Assembly: GCF_004135585.1 (NCBI RefSeq)
Contig: NZ_CP035501.1
Span: 1,847,001-1,911,000, forward strand
Reading direction: 5' to 3'
DNA length: 64,000 bases
Origin: Sphingosinicella sp. BN140058
Lineage (GTDB): Bacteria; Pseudomonadota; Alphaproteobacteria; Sphingomonadales; Sphingomonadaceae
The notes beneath the pieces were generated by a model. It had not been told where the DNA came from, searched no databases, and saw only the letters and a program-made list of their open reading frames with translations. Of this stretch, positions 1 to 11,380 are shown in pieces; the first letter of the stretch is position 1; the number at the start of each line of letters is the position of its first letter. The translations under genes and the position numbers were made by a program.

Positions 1-1710
1 TGGGATTACCGAACCAACGCGGCCAATCTGCGCGCCTTCTGGCGCGGCGGCATCGAGCGAATGATGTCGAAAGGCGGCGGGCAGGCCTATGAGAATGTGG
101 TGACGGTCGGCATGCGCGGCGACGGCGATGAACCGATGGCCGAGACCACTGCCACCGAACTTCTCGAAACCATCGTCGCCGACCAGCGCAAGATCATCGC
201 GGACGTCACTGGCCGCCCGGCGGAACGGACCCCGCAGGTTTGGGCGCTCTACAAGGAGGTGCAGGATTATTACGACCACGGCATGCGCGTGCCCGACGAC
301 GTCACCCTGCTCTTCTCCGACGACAATTGGGGCCAGATCCGCCGGCTTCCGGATCCATCGAAGGGAGATGTCGCGCGCAGCGGGGGCTATGGCGTCTACT
401 ATCATTTCGATTATGTCGGCGGCCCTCGCAACTACAAGTGGATCAACACCAACCAGGTCGGCAAGATCTGGCAGCAGATGGATCTCGCTTATGCACGCGG
501 CGCCCGCCAGCTGTGGGTGGTCAATGTCGGCGACATCAAGCCGATGGAATATCCGCTCGATTTCTTCCTGAAGATGGCGTGGAATCCGGAGGCGATGACG
601 GCCGAGGCGCTAGGCGCCTTTCCGACCGACTGGGGGGCGGCGACCTTCGGGCCCGATCTGGCGGCCGAGATCGGCAGCCTGATGACGACATACAGCCGCT
701 ATGCCGCCCGCCGAAAGCCCGAGCTGCTCGATCAGGACAGCTTTGCTCTCGGCCCGATCACCGGCGATGCGCTCGACGGCGGCGAATTTGGCGAGATCAT
801 CGAGGGCTGGCGCGCGCTCGCCAGCCGTGCCGACGCAGTCCGGGCCAGGCTTCGGCCGGATCAGCAGAGCGCCTGGTTCCAGTTCGCCGGCTATCCGATT
901 GCGGCCCTCTCCAACCTCTACGAGCTCTATTATGCGGCCGCGTGGAACAAGGCGCTGGCCTCGCGCAACGATCCGCGTGCGAACTATTTCGCCGATCAGG
1001 TCGAGGCGACCTTCGCCCGCGACGCGGCCCTGACGGCGCAATATCACGCCCTGAACGGCGGCAAGTGGGACGGGATGATGAATCAGGTCCACATGAGCTA
1101 CGTGATCTGGAACGACCCGACCCGCCAGACCATGCCGAGCATCATGCGCGTCGGCGCGGACACCCCGCCCGAGGAACGCGGCGTGCAGCCGCGCTTCCGC
1201 CGCGCAGCGACCGACCAGGGCCGGCGGATCGTGCTCGACGCCGCCGACTTCCAGCGTGCGGTGCCGGCGGACGGTGTCGCCTGGCGCGCGATCGCCGATC
1301 TCGGTCAGGGCAAGGGCGCGCTCGTCTCGCTTCCCCAGGGCGGGCCACCGAGCGACAGCAGAAGGGGGCCGCGCGTAGAATATGACGTCACCACGGGCGG
1401 CGGCGACACCCGGATCACCCTCCGGCTTGCGCCGACGCTCGGTACGACGGGCGCGAAAGGCTTGCGAATCGGGATCTCGGTCGACGATCGGCCCGTTCAG
1501 ATCCTGTCTTCGGCGCTGATCCCGACACCGGGCGCCGCAACCACGCCGGAGCAGACCGCCTGGATCGCCGCCGTGATCGCCAACGCGCACGAGGTGTCTG
1601 CAACCTTCCCCGGGCTTCGCGCCGGCCGCCACACGATCAAGGTCTGGCGGATCGACGACAATGTCGTGGTGGATGCGATCGCAGTCTCACCGGCCGAAGG
1701 AACAGGTTAG
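1..1710 (+). CDS. GH115 family glycosyl hydrolase (alpha-glucuronidase), C-terminal part, cut by window start
   Basis: The frame is open from base 1, so the N-terminus lies upstream; about 569 residues are visible. The stretch with GMRGDGDEP, then RVPDDVTLLFSDDNWG, GGYGVYYHFDYVGG and NVGDIKPMEYPLDFF is typical of the GH115 catalytic region. GH115 enzymes remove (4-O-methyl-)glucuronic acid from xylan side chains and are usually exported. The last third, from about nt 1200, looks like the beta-rich C-terminal GH115 domain. No TonB receptor or xylanase is visible on this side, so a xylan-use cluster could lie upstream. It converges on the next gene with an 18-nt gap. The family call is firm; the exact substrate is inferred. 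Confidence 0.85.
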   Translation, partial: WDYRTNAANLRAFWRGGIERMMSKGGGQAYENVVTVGMRGDGDEPMAETTATELLETIVADQRKIIADVTGRPAERTPQVWALYKEVQDYYDHGMRVPDDVTLLFSDDNWGQIRRLPDPSKGDVARSGGYGVYYHFDYVGGPRNYKWINTNQVGKIWQQMDLAYARGARQLWVVNVGDIKPMEYPLDFFLKMAWNPEAMTAEALGAFPTDWGAATFGPDLAAEIGSLMTTYSRYAARRKPELLDQDSFALGPITGDALDGGEFGEIIEGWRALASRADAVRARLRPDQQSAWFQFAGYPIAALSNLYELYYAAAWNKALASRNDPRANYFADQVEATFARDAALTAQYHALNGGKWDGMMNQVHMSYVIWNDPTRQTMPSIMRVGADTPPEERGVQPRFRRAATDQGRRIVLDAADFQRAVPADGVAWRAIADLGQGKGALVSLPQGGPPSDSRRGPRVEYDVTTGGGDTRITLRLAPTLGTTGAKGLRIGISVDDRPVQILSSALIPTPGAATTPEQTAWIAAVIANAHEVSATFPGLRAGRHTIKVWRIDDNVVVDAIAVSPAEGTG

Positions 1711-1728
1711 GGCTGATTTCGGCCTCTC

Positions 1729-2238
1729 TCAGCGACCCCCGGCGGCGGAGTCGTACAATTTCTTGAGCGGCCCGCCCTTCGAGTTGCACGCCCAGACGAC
1801 CTTAGGCGTAGGCTTGCCCTTGCTGCGCACGGCGGCATGTGCCGAGGCGATGCGGTCGGCCGCGGCGCGAGTGGCTGCGATACCCCAGCCATAAGCGTTG
1901 CCGGCACCTTCCGGCACCGTCCGGTACGCCGCGCAACCCCGGCCGGACCACGCCAGGACGACCGTGCCGGAGCCGCCGCGTTTGCGCACTTCGGCAAGCG
2001 CGCGTTTCTCAGCTGCGGCGCGTGACGTGTAATCGTACGAGAATCCGTAGCGATAGCCGTTCGTCCGATCGACGGCCAAGGCGCCGAATGTTCCGGTTTG
2101 CCGTCTGGCCGGCGCATAGGCCATTCTGACCGCGGCGACCCCCGCGCTGATCTTGACCGACGGGGCCAAAGCCGCTGCCGGTGCCGCAATCGACATTGCG
2201 AAGAGCAGGCCGCCGGACCACCAGGTACGTAGATGCAT
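1729..2238 (-). CDS. DUF4189-like secreted protein
   Basis: A 169-residue protein. I start it at the ATG at 2238 because GGGAGAG precedes that codon and the protein then opens with a clean Sec-type signal peptide (MHLRTWWSGGLLFAMSIAAP, ending near AALA). The frame stays open to 2292, but that extension is charged and unlike a leader. The mature part has AVDRTNGYRYGFSYDY, an Ala-rich helix with AEKRALAEVRKR, a CAAYRTV segment and GWGIAATRAAADRIA. This follows the DUF4189 pattern of small periplasmic or secreted proteins with repeated Gly-Trp/Ala-Ala motifs. The biochemical role of DUF4189 is not established. It lies 83 nt downstream of the AraC-type regulator on the same strand. Confidence 0.6.
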   Translation of the reverse strand: MHLRTWWSGGLLFAMSIAAPAAALAPSVKISAGVAAVRMAYAPARRQTGTFGALAVDRTNGYRYGFSYDYTSRAAAEKRALAEVRKRGGSGTVVLAWSGRGCAAYRTVPEGAGNAYGWGIAATRAAADRIASAHAAVRSKGKPTPKVVWACNSKGGPLKKLYDSAAGGR

Positions 2239-2321
2239 AGCTTCTCTCCCTTCGTGTCCCCTATGTGACGGACGCGCCGCCTTGAAAAGCATTGCCTGTC
2301 ACGCGCCTTTGGTCTCGCCGC

Positions 2322-3311
2322 TTACCGTCTGCTGCGGTGCGCACTGCGATATTCCGACGGAGTCATGCCGAAGCGGCGCTTGAACAAGCGGTGGAAGTGC
2401 GACGAGTCGGAGAAACCGACCGCGAAGGCGACGTCGATCACCCGCTCGCCGCCCGCGGCCAGGCGCTCACAGGCACGATCGAGCCGGACGGCGTGGAGTT
2501 CCTCGGTAAAGCCGAGTTCCGCGGCTTCGAAGGCCAGGTGACCGGCGCGTTCCGAGATGCCGACGGCTGCGGCGACGTCGCGCATCGACAGCATCGGGCG
2601 CGCATGATCCCTCGCGATCGTCTCACGCATCGCAGCGACCCGTGCAGCACCGATTGCGGGTCGCGCCGCCTGCTCCGCCTCGTCGACACTGCGCGCGCAA
2701 AGGGCCTCGACCAATTCGGTCATGTGGCGTTCCGCCAGCGGATCGATCGGCTCTCCGTTCAGGGCATCGCGCATCACCGCCCGCCCGTAAGCATGAAGCA
2801 GGTGCATCAGAGGCCTGGACCGCGCGAGATCAAGACCGGCAGCGCGATCCGCATCCACATTGCGAAGGGCGGGTCTGCGCAGCCGAAGGACCATCAATCG
2901 CGCATCCGGCCAGTGCGTGTCGATCGTGTCCGAAAGCCGCGTCAGCACGCCTGAACCGCGCTGCAGGGTAACACGCTGCTCACGATGTTCAATGCGCCCC
3001 GTGCCCGAAAGCACCGAAAGCAGCAGGAAGTCGTCATCCTGGTCCGACAGGCAGCTGCGGTCGCGATGATTGCGCAGACTGGTGGAGCGGGTGATGCCCA
3101 GACACACGTCCTGCCCGGTGAGGAAGTTCACGTCCACGCTGAGATCGGCTTGTTCCAGCGACGAGGAATTGCACCCGGTGAGGGTGCGCGCGAGCATGTC
3201 CTGAAAGTAGGCGACGCGATCCGCGGCCGGCAGCGACGACGTCGAGAAGCGCACAAGAGAAGGCACGCTGGTGCGCTCCGGTCCACGCGCGTTGCGCTGC
3301 TGTCCACGCAT
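2322..3311 (-). CDS. AraC family transcriptional regulator
   Basis: About 329 residues from the ATG at 3311; the frame is open to 3368. The C-terminal ~100 residues carry the two helix-turn-helix units of AraC/XylS proteins: SMRDVAAAVGISERAGHLAFE, then VIDVAFAVGFSDSSHFHRLFKRRFGMTPSEYR. The second is the near-invariant AraC signature. The N-terminal part (DFLLLSVLSGTGRIEHREQRVTLQRGSGVL) resembles the cupin-like AraC_binding_2 domain that senses a small ligand. It is transcribed away from the trimeric autotransporter, with about 107 nt between the two starts, so that adhesin is a natural candidate target. The ligand is unknown. AAGGGAG lies 13 nt before the chosen start, a little far, so the start is moderately sure. 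Confidence 0.85.
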   Translation of the reverse strand: MRGQQRNARGPERTSVPSLVRFSTSSLPAADRVAYFQDMLARTLTGCNSSSLEQADLSVDVNFLTGQDVCLGITRSTSLRNHRDRSCLSDQDDDFLLLSVLSGTGRIEHREQRVTLQRGSGVLTRLSDTIDTHWPDARLMVLRLRRPALRNVDADRAAGLDLARSRPLMHLLHAYGRAVMRDALNGEPIDPLAERHMTELVEALCARSVDEAEQAARPAIGAARVAAMRETIARDHARPMLSMRDVAAAVGISERAGHLAFEAAELGFTEELHAVRLDRACERLAAGGERVIDVAFAVGFSDSSHFHRLFKRRFGMTPSEYRSAHRSRR

Positions 3312-3418
3312 AAGCGGCGACGACTCCCTTAATCCGACGAGGATTGCCGCCCGGAAGCCGGCTGACAAGGAAAATGCGCGCCGGTCGCGACCGGCCTGCC
3401 GACAAGAGGATAATGTTC

Positions 3419-6307
3419 ATGAAGCATCTGCTCGCAGGTTCGTCGTTTGCCGTGATCGCCTTGTTGATGCCGACATCGCCGGTCGCCGCCCAGAATTCCC
3501 AGTGCGTCGATGGCAACGGCAATGCGGTGGGAACGATCGCACCCGGCAGTGTCGAGTCCGTCGTGTGCGGCAGCGCCACGGTCAACGGCAGCGGCGCGAT
3601 CGGCATCGGGCCGCAAGCCAGCGCCGAGGGCCCGAACGGGACTCCGGTCACGTCTGCAATCGCCATCGGATTTTCCGCCGAGGCCAGCGAGACCGATACC
3701 GTCGCCCTGGGATCCCTCTCCGAGGCTTCGGGCTTTCGTTCGACGAGCGTCGGCAGCATGAGCAGCGCGTCCGAGAGCGGTGCGGCGGCATTTGGCGGCG
3801 CGGCGAGCGCGTCGGGAACGAACGCCACCGCGATCGGCTATTCCGCCCTGAGCAGCGGCCCGGACTCCACGGCGATCGGCACCCAGGCGCGGGCGCTTGG
3901 CAGCAGCTCGACGGCCGTCGGCCGCAGCAGCGCAGCAAATTCGGCGTCGGCAACGGCAGTCGGCGAATCCGCTTTGGCACAGGGTACCAACAGCAGTGCG
4001 GTCGGATCCGACGCGCGCGCCAATGGAAATTTCACACTCGCGTTGGGTGCTTCTTCGACGGCGCAGTCGCAGAGTGCGGTCGCGGTCGGCCACAACAGCA
4101 GTGCGACGACGGTGTTCGCGACGGCACTCGGCGCCAGCGCCGTCGCCTCCGGCAGCAATGCGCAGGCGATCGGCGCAGGGTCTCAGGCAAGCGGGCAAGG
4201 GTCGGCCGCACTGGGCTTGCTCAGCCAGTCACTTGGGCAATCCGCTCTGGCCGTCGGAACGGCCTACAAGGATGCCAACAACGTGACGATCTTCACCAGC
4301 GCAACCGGGGCGTTCAGCCTCTCCCTTGGCGCCGGCGCTTCGACCGGGGGTGACCGGGCGATTGCGGCGGGCTTCAACGCTTCGGCCGATGGCGCCCGGG
4401 CCGTCGGGATCGGTTCCGGGTCTCGGGCCGGGGGAGAGAATGCGACTGCGCTCGGCAGCGACAGCGTCGCCAATCAGGTGCGCAGCACCGCGATCGGCGC
4501 AGGCAGCGGCGCCGCCGAATATGGCACGGCCGTCGGCGACCGGGCGTCGGCGACGAGAATTTCCGCCGCTTTCGGCAGTTTCGCGGAGGCTTCGGGCGAG
4601 GCGTCGACGGCGCTGGGCTACGCGACCAGCGCATTGGGCGCCGGAGGAGTCGCGATCGGCCGATCAGTGGCGCGCGGCGATGCCGACGTGGCGATCGGCC
4701 GCTTTGCCACCACCGATGGTGGAGGACAGCCGACCAGCGGGAATATCGCGATCGGCGGCGACGCCGGCGGAAACGCGCCGACGATCGCCAACGGCGGCTC
4801 GGCGATCGCCATCGGCACCTCCGCGGGGGCGACAGGCTCCAATGCAGTCTCGCTCGGCGCCGGTGCGCGCAGCGACGGCGCCAATGCTGCGGCGCTCGGT
4901 TATCAGGCGCACGTCACGGGTGCGAATGCGGTGGCGCTGGGCGCCAATTCCCTCGCGGCCAGGAACAACAGCATTTCCGTCGGTGCCGCAGGAAGCGAAC
5001 GTCAGATCACCAATGTCGCAGCGGGCACCGAATCGACCGACGCGGTCAACCTCACACAGCTGAACGCGGTTGCAGCGACGGCGAACACGGCACTCGCGAA
5101 TGCGGCCACGGCGCAAGCCACGGCAGACAATGCCCTCGCCGCCGCAACTGCAGGCGGCGACGCCGCGGCGGCTGCACTCAACGCGGCGAACGCCGCGCAA
5201 GGCTCCGCCAACACGGCCGTCGCCGATGCGGCGACGGCGCTCGGCGCGGCCGGTGCGGCGCAGGGTACGGCCGACACAGCGCTTGCCAACGCCGCGACGG
5301 CGCAGGCCTCGGCGAACGATGCGATGACGATGGCCGTCGCCGCCGGCGACACTGCCGCCACAGCACTCGGCGCGGCCGGGGCGGCGCAAGGGACTGCGGA
5401 CACCGCCCTCGCCAATGCCGCGTCGGCACAATCCACCGCCGACGAGGCATTCGCCAACAGCGCCTATGTACGGGTGAACTCCGCCGGCACGGCACCGACC
5501 GCCTCGGGCCTGGATGCGATTGCGATCGGCCAGGCGAGCATTGCCAATGGAACCGCGTCGGTTGCGCTCGGGCGTGGCGCGAGAGCGCAGAACGGTCAGG
5601 CGGTTTCGATCGGATCGGCCAATGTTGCGAGCGGCAACGGCGCGGTGGCGATCGGCGATCCGAACGTGGCCACGGGGACGGGGGCGGTCGCGCTCGGCAA
5701 CACCAACAGCGCGACCGGGCAAGGCGCGATCGCGATCGGCAACCTCAACACTGCTAACGGCAATTCGGCAATCGCGCTCGGCGACGGGGCGACGGCGAAC
5801 GGCGCCGGCGCAGTGGCGATCGGCCAAGGTGCCGCCGCCGAGCGGGCGGGCCAGGTCAGCCTCGGCAACAGCAGCTCGACCTACAGCATGGCCGGACTTG
5901 CTTCGAGCGCGAGCGCGGCTGCGCAAGCGGGTGCCCTGCGGCTCGTCACGACCGATCTCGGCGGGAATCTCGCCACCTCCTCTCTCGACCTTGCCACTCT
6001 GTCCGGCCTCGACGGCCGGACCACGGCGCTCGAAGCGCGATCGTCCGCGCTCGAAGGTCAGGCCCTGTTGCTCAACCGCCGGCAGGAGGGCGGCATCGCC
6101 GCGGCAATGGCGCTCGGTGGAACGATGGTCATCCCGGACAAGACGGTGAGCGTCTCCTTCAACCTCGCAACCTATCGCGGCGAGCAGGGCTTTTCCGGCA
6201 CTGCGGTGATCCGTGCCAACCGCAATATCTATGTCAGCGGGGGCTTCGCCGGATCGACCGTACGCGGATCCAAGGGCGGGCGCGTCGGGGTTGCCTTCGG
6301 CTTCTAG
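3419..6307 (+). CDS. YadA-like trimeric autotransporter adhesin
   Basis: A 962-residue protein. The ATG at 3419 is chosen over the one at 3413 because AGAGGA then sits 8 nt upstream. A signal peptide (MKHLLAGSSFAVIALLMP...VAAQ) leads into a long head made of roughly 14-residue YadA-head repeats of the form AIGxxAxAxGxxS (about residues 50-520). A neck-like segment (RQITNVAAGTESTDAVNLTQ, residues ~526-550) follows, then an Ala-rich coiled-coil stalk to ~682, then a second set of head repeats (~684-824). The last ~70 residues are the YadA membrane anchor, ending GRVGVAFGF. Members form homotrimers that insert in the outer membrane and mediate adhesion or autoaggregation. The order head-stalk-head-anchor and a duplicated stalk unit are notable. 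Confidence 0.92.
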   Translation: MKHLLAGSSFAVIALLMPTSPVAAQNSQCVDGNGNAVGTIAPGSVESVVCGSATVNGSGAIGIGPQASAEGPNGTPVTSAIAIGFSAEASETDTVALGSLSEASGFRSTSVGSMSSASESGAAAFGGAASASGTNATAIGYSALSSGPDSTAIGTQARALGSSSTAVGRSSAANSASATAVGESALAQGTNSSAVGSDARANGNFTLALGASSTAQSQSAVAVGHNSSATTVFATALGASAVASGSNAQAIGAGSQASGQGSAALGLLSQSLGQSALAVGTAYKDANNVTIFTSATGAFSLSLGAGASTGGDRAIAAGFNASADGARAVGIGSGSRAGGENATALGSDSVANQVRSTAIGAGSGAAEYGTAVGDRASATRISAAFGSFAEASGEASTALGYATSALGAGGVAIGRSVARGDADVAIGRFATTDGGGQPTSGNIAIGGDAGGNAPTIANGGSAIAIGTSAGATGSNAVSLGAGARSDGANAAALGYQAHVTGANAVALGANSLAARNNSISVGAAGSERQITNVAAGTESTDAVNLTQLNAVAATANTALANAATAQATADNALAAATAGGDAAAAALNAANAAQGSANTAVADAATALGAAGAAQGTADTALANAATAQASANDAMTMAVAAGDTAATALGAAGAAQGTADTALANAASAQSTADEAFANSAYVRVNSAGTAPTASGLDAIAIGQASIANGTASVALGRGARAQNGQAVSIGSANVASGNGAVAIGDPNVATGTGAVALGNTNSATGQGAIAIGNLNTANGNSAIALGDGATANGAGAVAIGQGAAAERAGQVSLGNSSSTYSMAGLASSASAAAQAGALRLVTTDLGGNLATSSLDLATLSGLDGRTTALEARSSALEGQALLLNRRQEGGIAAAMALGGTMVIPDKTVSVSFNLATYRGEQGFSGTAVIRANRNIYVSGGFAGSTVRGSKGGRVGVAFGF

Positions 6308-6360
6308 ATTTCCGTTAATGACGGACGCGGTTGGTTCCGGGACAAAAGGGAGGATGCACC

Positions 6361-7335
6361 ATGCCGATGTGCAGGCGATCCGCGATCGGGGGCGGGCTCG
6401 CGCTGGCGCTGCTGCCGAGGCTTGCGGAGGCTGCTGAAGCGGGGGTGCCCGCCGCCGATCGCGAGCTCAGGGTCAAGGTGAAAGGCGGCAGCCTGTATGT
6501 GCGGGTGAACGGCAGCCTCAGCGGCCGTCCACCAATCCTCTTCGTCCATGGCGGGCCGGGCGCTGCCCTGTGGCAATTCTTTCCCGCCTTGCCGATGGCG
6601 CGCGAGCGGGGGATCATTCTTTACGACCAGCTCGATTCCGGCCGTTCCGATGCCCCCGGAGATCCTGCCAACTGGACCGTCGATCGTTTCGTCGACGAGA
6701 TCGACGCGATCCGCGGCGCGCTCGGCGTGGAGCGTCTGCACCTGCTCGGGCACAGCTGGGGCGGGATCGTCGCCAATCGCTATGCCGCGCGACGGCCGTC
6801 CGGGCTCAAGAGCCTGATCCTGCAGGGTGCTCCCCTGTTTGCACGCCGGGCCGAAGCGAGCGTGCAGGGCCTGGCCGCGCAGCTCCCTGACGGGGCGGGG
6901 GATGCCGTTACGGCCCGCAAGCGCGGCGATCCCGTCGACGACGCCGCCTATCAGAAGGCGAGCGCCGCCTTCATGCGCCGTCACGTCTATCGCACCGACA
7001 TGAGCAACGTCGCCATGCCCTACATGGCGCCGACTCCGGAGGATCGTGGAAATGCCGTCGCCAAGGCGCTTGTCGGCGACGACCTTCTTGCCGGCTTCGG
7101 CGGCGTGTTGCGCGGTTTCGACGACGAGCCGCTCCTAGGGCGCGTCGCCGTTCCCACCTTGCTGCTGCGGGGCGAGTTCGACCTCTTGTCGCGGGAGGCG
7201 ACCCGCGCCGTGCTGCCGCGTCTCCGTCACGGCCGTTATGCCGAAATCGAGGGCGCCGGTCATATGGCCCAATTCGACCGACCCGATGCATGGCGGGCGC
7301 AGATCGCCGCCTTCGTTTCGCACCACGATCGATGA
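6361..7335 (+). CDS. Alpha/beta hydrolase, proline-iminopeptidase-like, exported
   Basis: A 324-residue protein started at 6361, which has GGGAGGATGCACC just before it. The N-terminus (MPMCRRSAIGGGLALALLPR) has a twin-arginine plus hydrophobic stretch, so export by Tat or Sec is likely. The core has ILFVHGGPG (oxyanion loop of the S33/proline iminopeptidase group), LGHSWGG with the nucleophilic Ser, a late LLRGEFDLLS containing the acid, and GAGHMAQFD with the catalytic His. This fits a serine hydrolase of the alpha/beta fold, possibly an aminopeptidase acting on N-terminal Pro. The true substrate cannot be read from the sequence. It starts 53 nt after the autotransporter and converges on the next hydrolase. 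Confidence 0.8.
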   Translation: MPMCRRSAIGGGLALALLPRLAEAAEAGVPAADRELRVKVKGGSLYVRVNGSLSGRPPILFVHGGPGAALWQFFPALPMARERGIILYDQLDSGRSDAPGDPANWTVDRFVDEIDAIRGALGVERLHLLGHSWGGIVANRYAARRPSGLKSLILQGAPLFARRAEASVQGLAAQLPDGAGDAVTARKRGDPVDDAAYQKASAAFMRRHVYRTDMSNVAMPYMAPTPEDRGNAVAKALVGDDLLAGFGGVLRGFDDEPLLGRVAVPTLLLRGEFDLLSREATRAVLPRLRHGRYAEIEGAGHMAQFDRPDAWRAQIAAFVSHHDR

Positions 7336-7399
7336 CTTTCTGACGTCTGGCGGACGTGGGTTCCGCGTCATGTCCGTCCGAAGGAGGCTAGATTCGCCT

Positions 7400-8287
7400 T
7401 CACGACGAGGGCGGGTCGGCGCGCGCGAGCGCGAGCGCCTCGAGTATCGCAGCAACGACGAAGCCGGGATCCTCGTGTGGAAGCCCGTGCCCCGCCGTTT
7501 CGGCGATGCTCTGCTTCGCCCGCGACGAGAGCGTCAGAAACTGCTTCTGCATGCGCTGGGTCTCCGCTTCGAGCGTCACCGCCAGCGGCTCGGACAGACC
7601 GGGTACCATCCGGTAGCGCGGACTGTGGGTGGCGACGATCACCGGCTTGGCGCCGAGCGTGGTCAGGCGCCGCGCTTGCGTAGCGCTCGTTGCGAAATCG
7701 AGCCGTTCCTCGTTTCTGGTCGGATCTTCGATCATGGCGGCGAGGAAGGCGCGCGTCTCGGCGATCGCCTTTTCCTCGCCTGACGCCGGCGGCGGCAATT
7801 TCGACAGCCATGTCGTCATCTGATCCGGATGGGTCGAGGAGACCAGGACGAGACCCGCGACATCCTCGGGATAGAGCGCGGCGAAGACCTGGGCGTGCAG
7901 TCCGCCGATCGAATGGCCGACGAGCAGATAGGGACCTCTCACCTGTGCCTTGGCGAGCGCGGCATGAAGATCGGCGGCGGCATCGGCGCTGGTGCGGGGC
8001 CCGCCGGGCGCGGGATCGCTGCCGCCGAGGCCGGCGCGGTCGTACAGGCAGATCCGCGCCGTCGGCGCGATCTTCTCGGCGATGCCCTGCCAGCCCGGAT
8101 CCTCGGCCGGCGCGGTGCCCATGCCGGCATCGACGATCACGGTCGGACCGCCGGAACCGCGGCACGACAGGCGCAGGGCGCGTCCGCCGATATCGATGCG
8201 GTCGCCAGCGTCCGCGGTCTGCGCAGCCGGGGCCGCCGAGGCAGCGAGCGCCGCCATCACCAAGGTTTCGATCCAAGGTACGGACAT
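7400..8287 (-). CDS. Alpha/beta hydrolase, secreted
   Basis: A 295-residue protein with a strong ribosome site (GGGAGGAGCGG) directly before the ATG at 8287. The N-terminus (IETLVMAALAASAAPAAQ) looks like a signal peptide. The fold markers are TVIVDAGMGTAP, LYDRAGLGGSDPAPGG, LLVGHSIGGLHAQVFAALYP (nucleophile Ser) and a late VVAATHSPR / RMVPGLSE region. It is a serine hydrolase of the Hydrolase_4/Abhydrolase_6 group; esterase or lipase activity is possible but not provable here. It belongs to a different subgroup from the convergent hydrolase at 6361-7335, since it lacks the HGGPG loop. The gap between the two is 64 nt. Confidence 0.78.
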   Translation of the reverse strand: MSVPWIETLVMAALAASAAPAAQTADAGDRIDIGGRALRLSCRGSGGPTVIVDAGMGTAPAEDPGWQGIAEKIAPTARICLYDRAGLGGSDPAPGGPRTSADAAADLHAALAKAQVRGPYLLVGHSIGGLHAQVFAALYPEDVAGLVLVSSTHPDQMTTWLSKLPPPASGEEKAIAETRAFLAAMIEDPTRNEERLDFATSATQARRLTTLGAKPVIVATHSPRYRMVPGLSEPLAVTLEAETQRMQKQFLTLSSRAKQSIAETAGHGLPHEDPGFVVAAILEALALARADPPSS

Positions 8288-8416
8288 CCGCTCCTCCCGC
8301 TCATGCGCATGCGGCGCGCAGCCTCGACGCCGATGAAGCCGCCGGCGCAGACGCAGACTGCCTTGCCATCACGAACGATCGTGGCCGCAACGATCGCCCG
8401 GGTTCGCACCGGTCGC

Positions 8417-9298
8417 TCAATGACCCTCGGCATCACGGCCGGCCAGGTTCCACGCGGCCAGAATGTCTTCGGTGATCGGATTTTCGATGGCCACTTCGTC
8501 CAGAACCACGTTGATCAGACAGAGCGGCCGACGCTCCGGCCCGTCGAGCTGACGGCAAGAGACCGGCGGCAGGCCGTGCGCGCTGCTGATTCGGCCGCTG
8601 ATCCGGAGCCGAAAGCCTTGCGACGTGTCGAGACCGGCTTGAGCGACGCGCAGCGTGGTTTCATACGCCTCGCCGTTGCGCCGCCCTCCGCGTCCGCTGT
8701 CGGCCGAAAAAATCTGTCCAAGCGCCAGGCTCTGGTCCGCCGGCATCACGGCTTCGGCCTCTGTACCATCTGGCGGGTCGTTCCCGCGGGGGCAGGCCTC
8801 GCTCGCAGTCCACGGGCGCGCGATCCAGAAGCCTTCGATCGTCTCTACGCCGCTTGAGTCGCCGGCGAACCACGCCTGTCCGGGCCAGGTGACCGGCTCG
8901 ACATGGATGCGAAGTGCCTGATCGTCCGGATCATAGTGCCAGCGCATCGGTGCCTTGCCGTCCGCCGGAGCCGGGCCATCACAGCCGAAGGGCAAGCGCA
9001 TCGCGAAGCGGCGGCCATCGCTTTCGGTGACGTCCGGCGGCGGATCCTTCCCGGCCGCCGCCGCGTCGGCGGCTGCGCCGGCAAGGGCGATCAGCGCCGC
9101 ACGGTCGAGAATTCCGCGCACCGCAGGCGGGTCCGGCGCGGGGGCCGGCAGGGTCGGCGCCGCGCTCGGCGCAACCGCCTGCTGCGTCGGCGCGACGGTG
9201 GCGCGCCCCATCAGGAAACCCGCGCCTCCCACGACGATCGCGGCGATCAGTGCCCCGGCGAGGGCCAGGCGGCTGCTTCTCGGGCTTGGTTCCTCCAT
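8417..9298 (-). CDS. Membrane-anchored protein of unknown function
   Basis: About 293 residues from the ATG at 9298. A short cytoplasmic N-terminus with several arginines is followed by one hydrophobic segment (LALAGALIAAIVVGGAGFLMG, residues ~14-33). A Pro/Ala-rich linker and a periplasmic globular domain of about 220 residues come next. The domain has four conserved-looking cysteines (PFGCDG, EACPRG, VSCRQL, PLCLIN) that could form disulfides outside the cytoplasm. I do not recognise a named family; it resembles uncharacterised sphingomonad proteins with one anchor. It is 129 nt upstream of the secreted hydrolase on the same strand, so co-transcription is possible. Ribosome-site evidence for the start is weak. 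Confidence 0.65.
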   Translation of the reverse strand: MEEPSPRSSRLALAGALIAAIVVGGAGFLMGRATVAPTQQAVAPSAAPTLPAPAPDPPAVRGILDRAALIALAGAAADAAAAGKDPPPDVTESDGRRFAMRLPFGCDGPAPADGKAPMRWHYDPDDQALRIHVEPVTWPGQAWFAGDSSGVETIEGFWIARPWTASEACPRGNDPPDGTEAEAVMPADQSLALGQIFSADSGRGGRRNGEAYETTLRVAQAGLDTSQGFRLRISGRISSAHGLPPVSCRQLDGPERRPLCLINVVLDEVAIENPITEDILAAWNLAGRDAEGH

Positions 9299-9416
9299 CC
9301 GCAAACGATAGGCAAATTCCGGCGCCGGCTCCAGACCCGGTCAGGCGTCGGCGCGCGGAAGAAGGTTTGGATGGCAGAGCGTATATGACGTTGCGGGCAA
9401 CCGGCCTGAGCAGATC

Positions 9417-11227
<1,811 letters not shown>

Positions 11228-11234
11228 ATTCTGT

Positions 11235-11252
11235 GCCGGGCAGCCGCCCGGC
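11235..11252 (+). other. Hairpin between glnB and glnA
   Basis: GCCGGGC and GCCCGGC form a perfect 7-bp stem around AGCC, starting 8 nt after the glnB stop. No T-run follows, so it is a weak terminator candidate. It could instead stabilise the glnB message or reduce read-through into glnA. Confidence 0.4.
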
Positions 11253-11380
11253 GCGGGGGTTGGGGCCGCTTGACCAGGAGTGATCCGGCTTGGAGCCGGC
11301 GTTGCAAGGGGTGGAGCGCGGACATCATCGAACGCGCACCGGCCCTGCCGGGCGCCAAGTGAGCAAAGGACTGACGTAAG

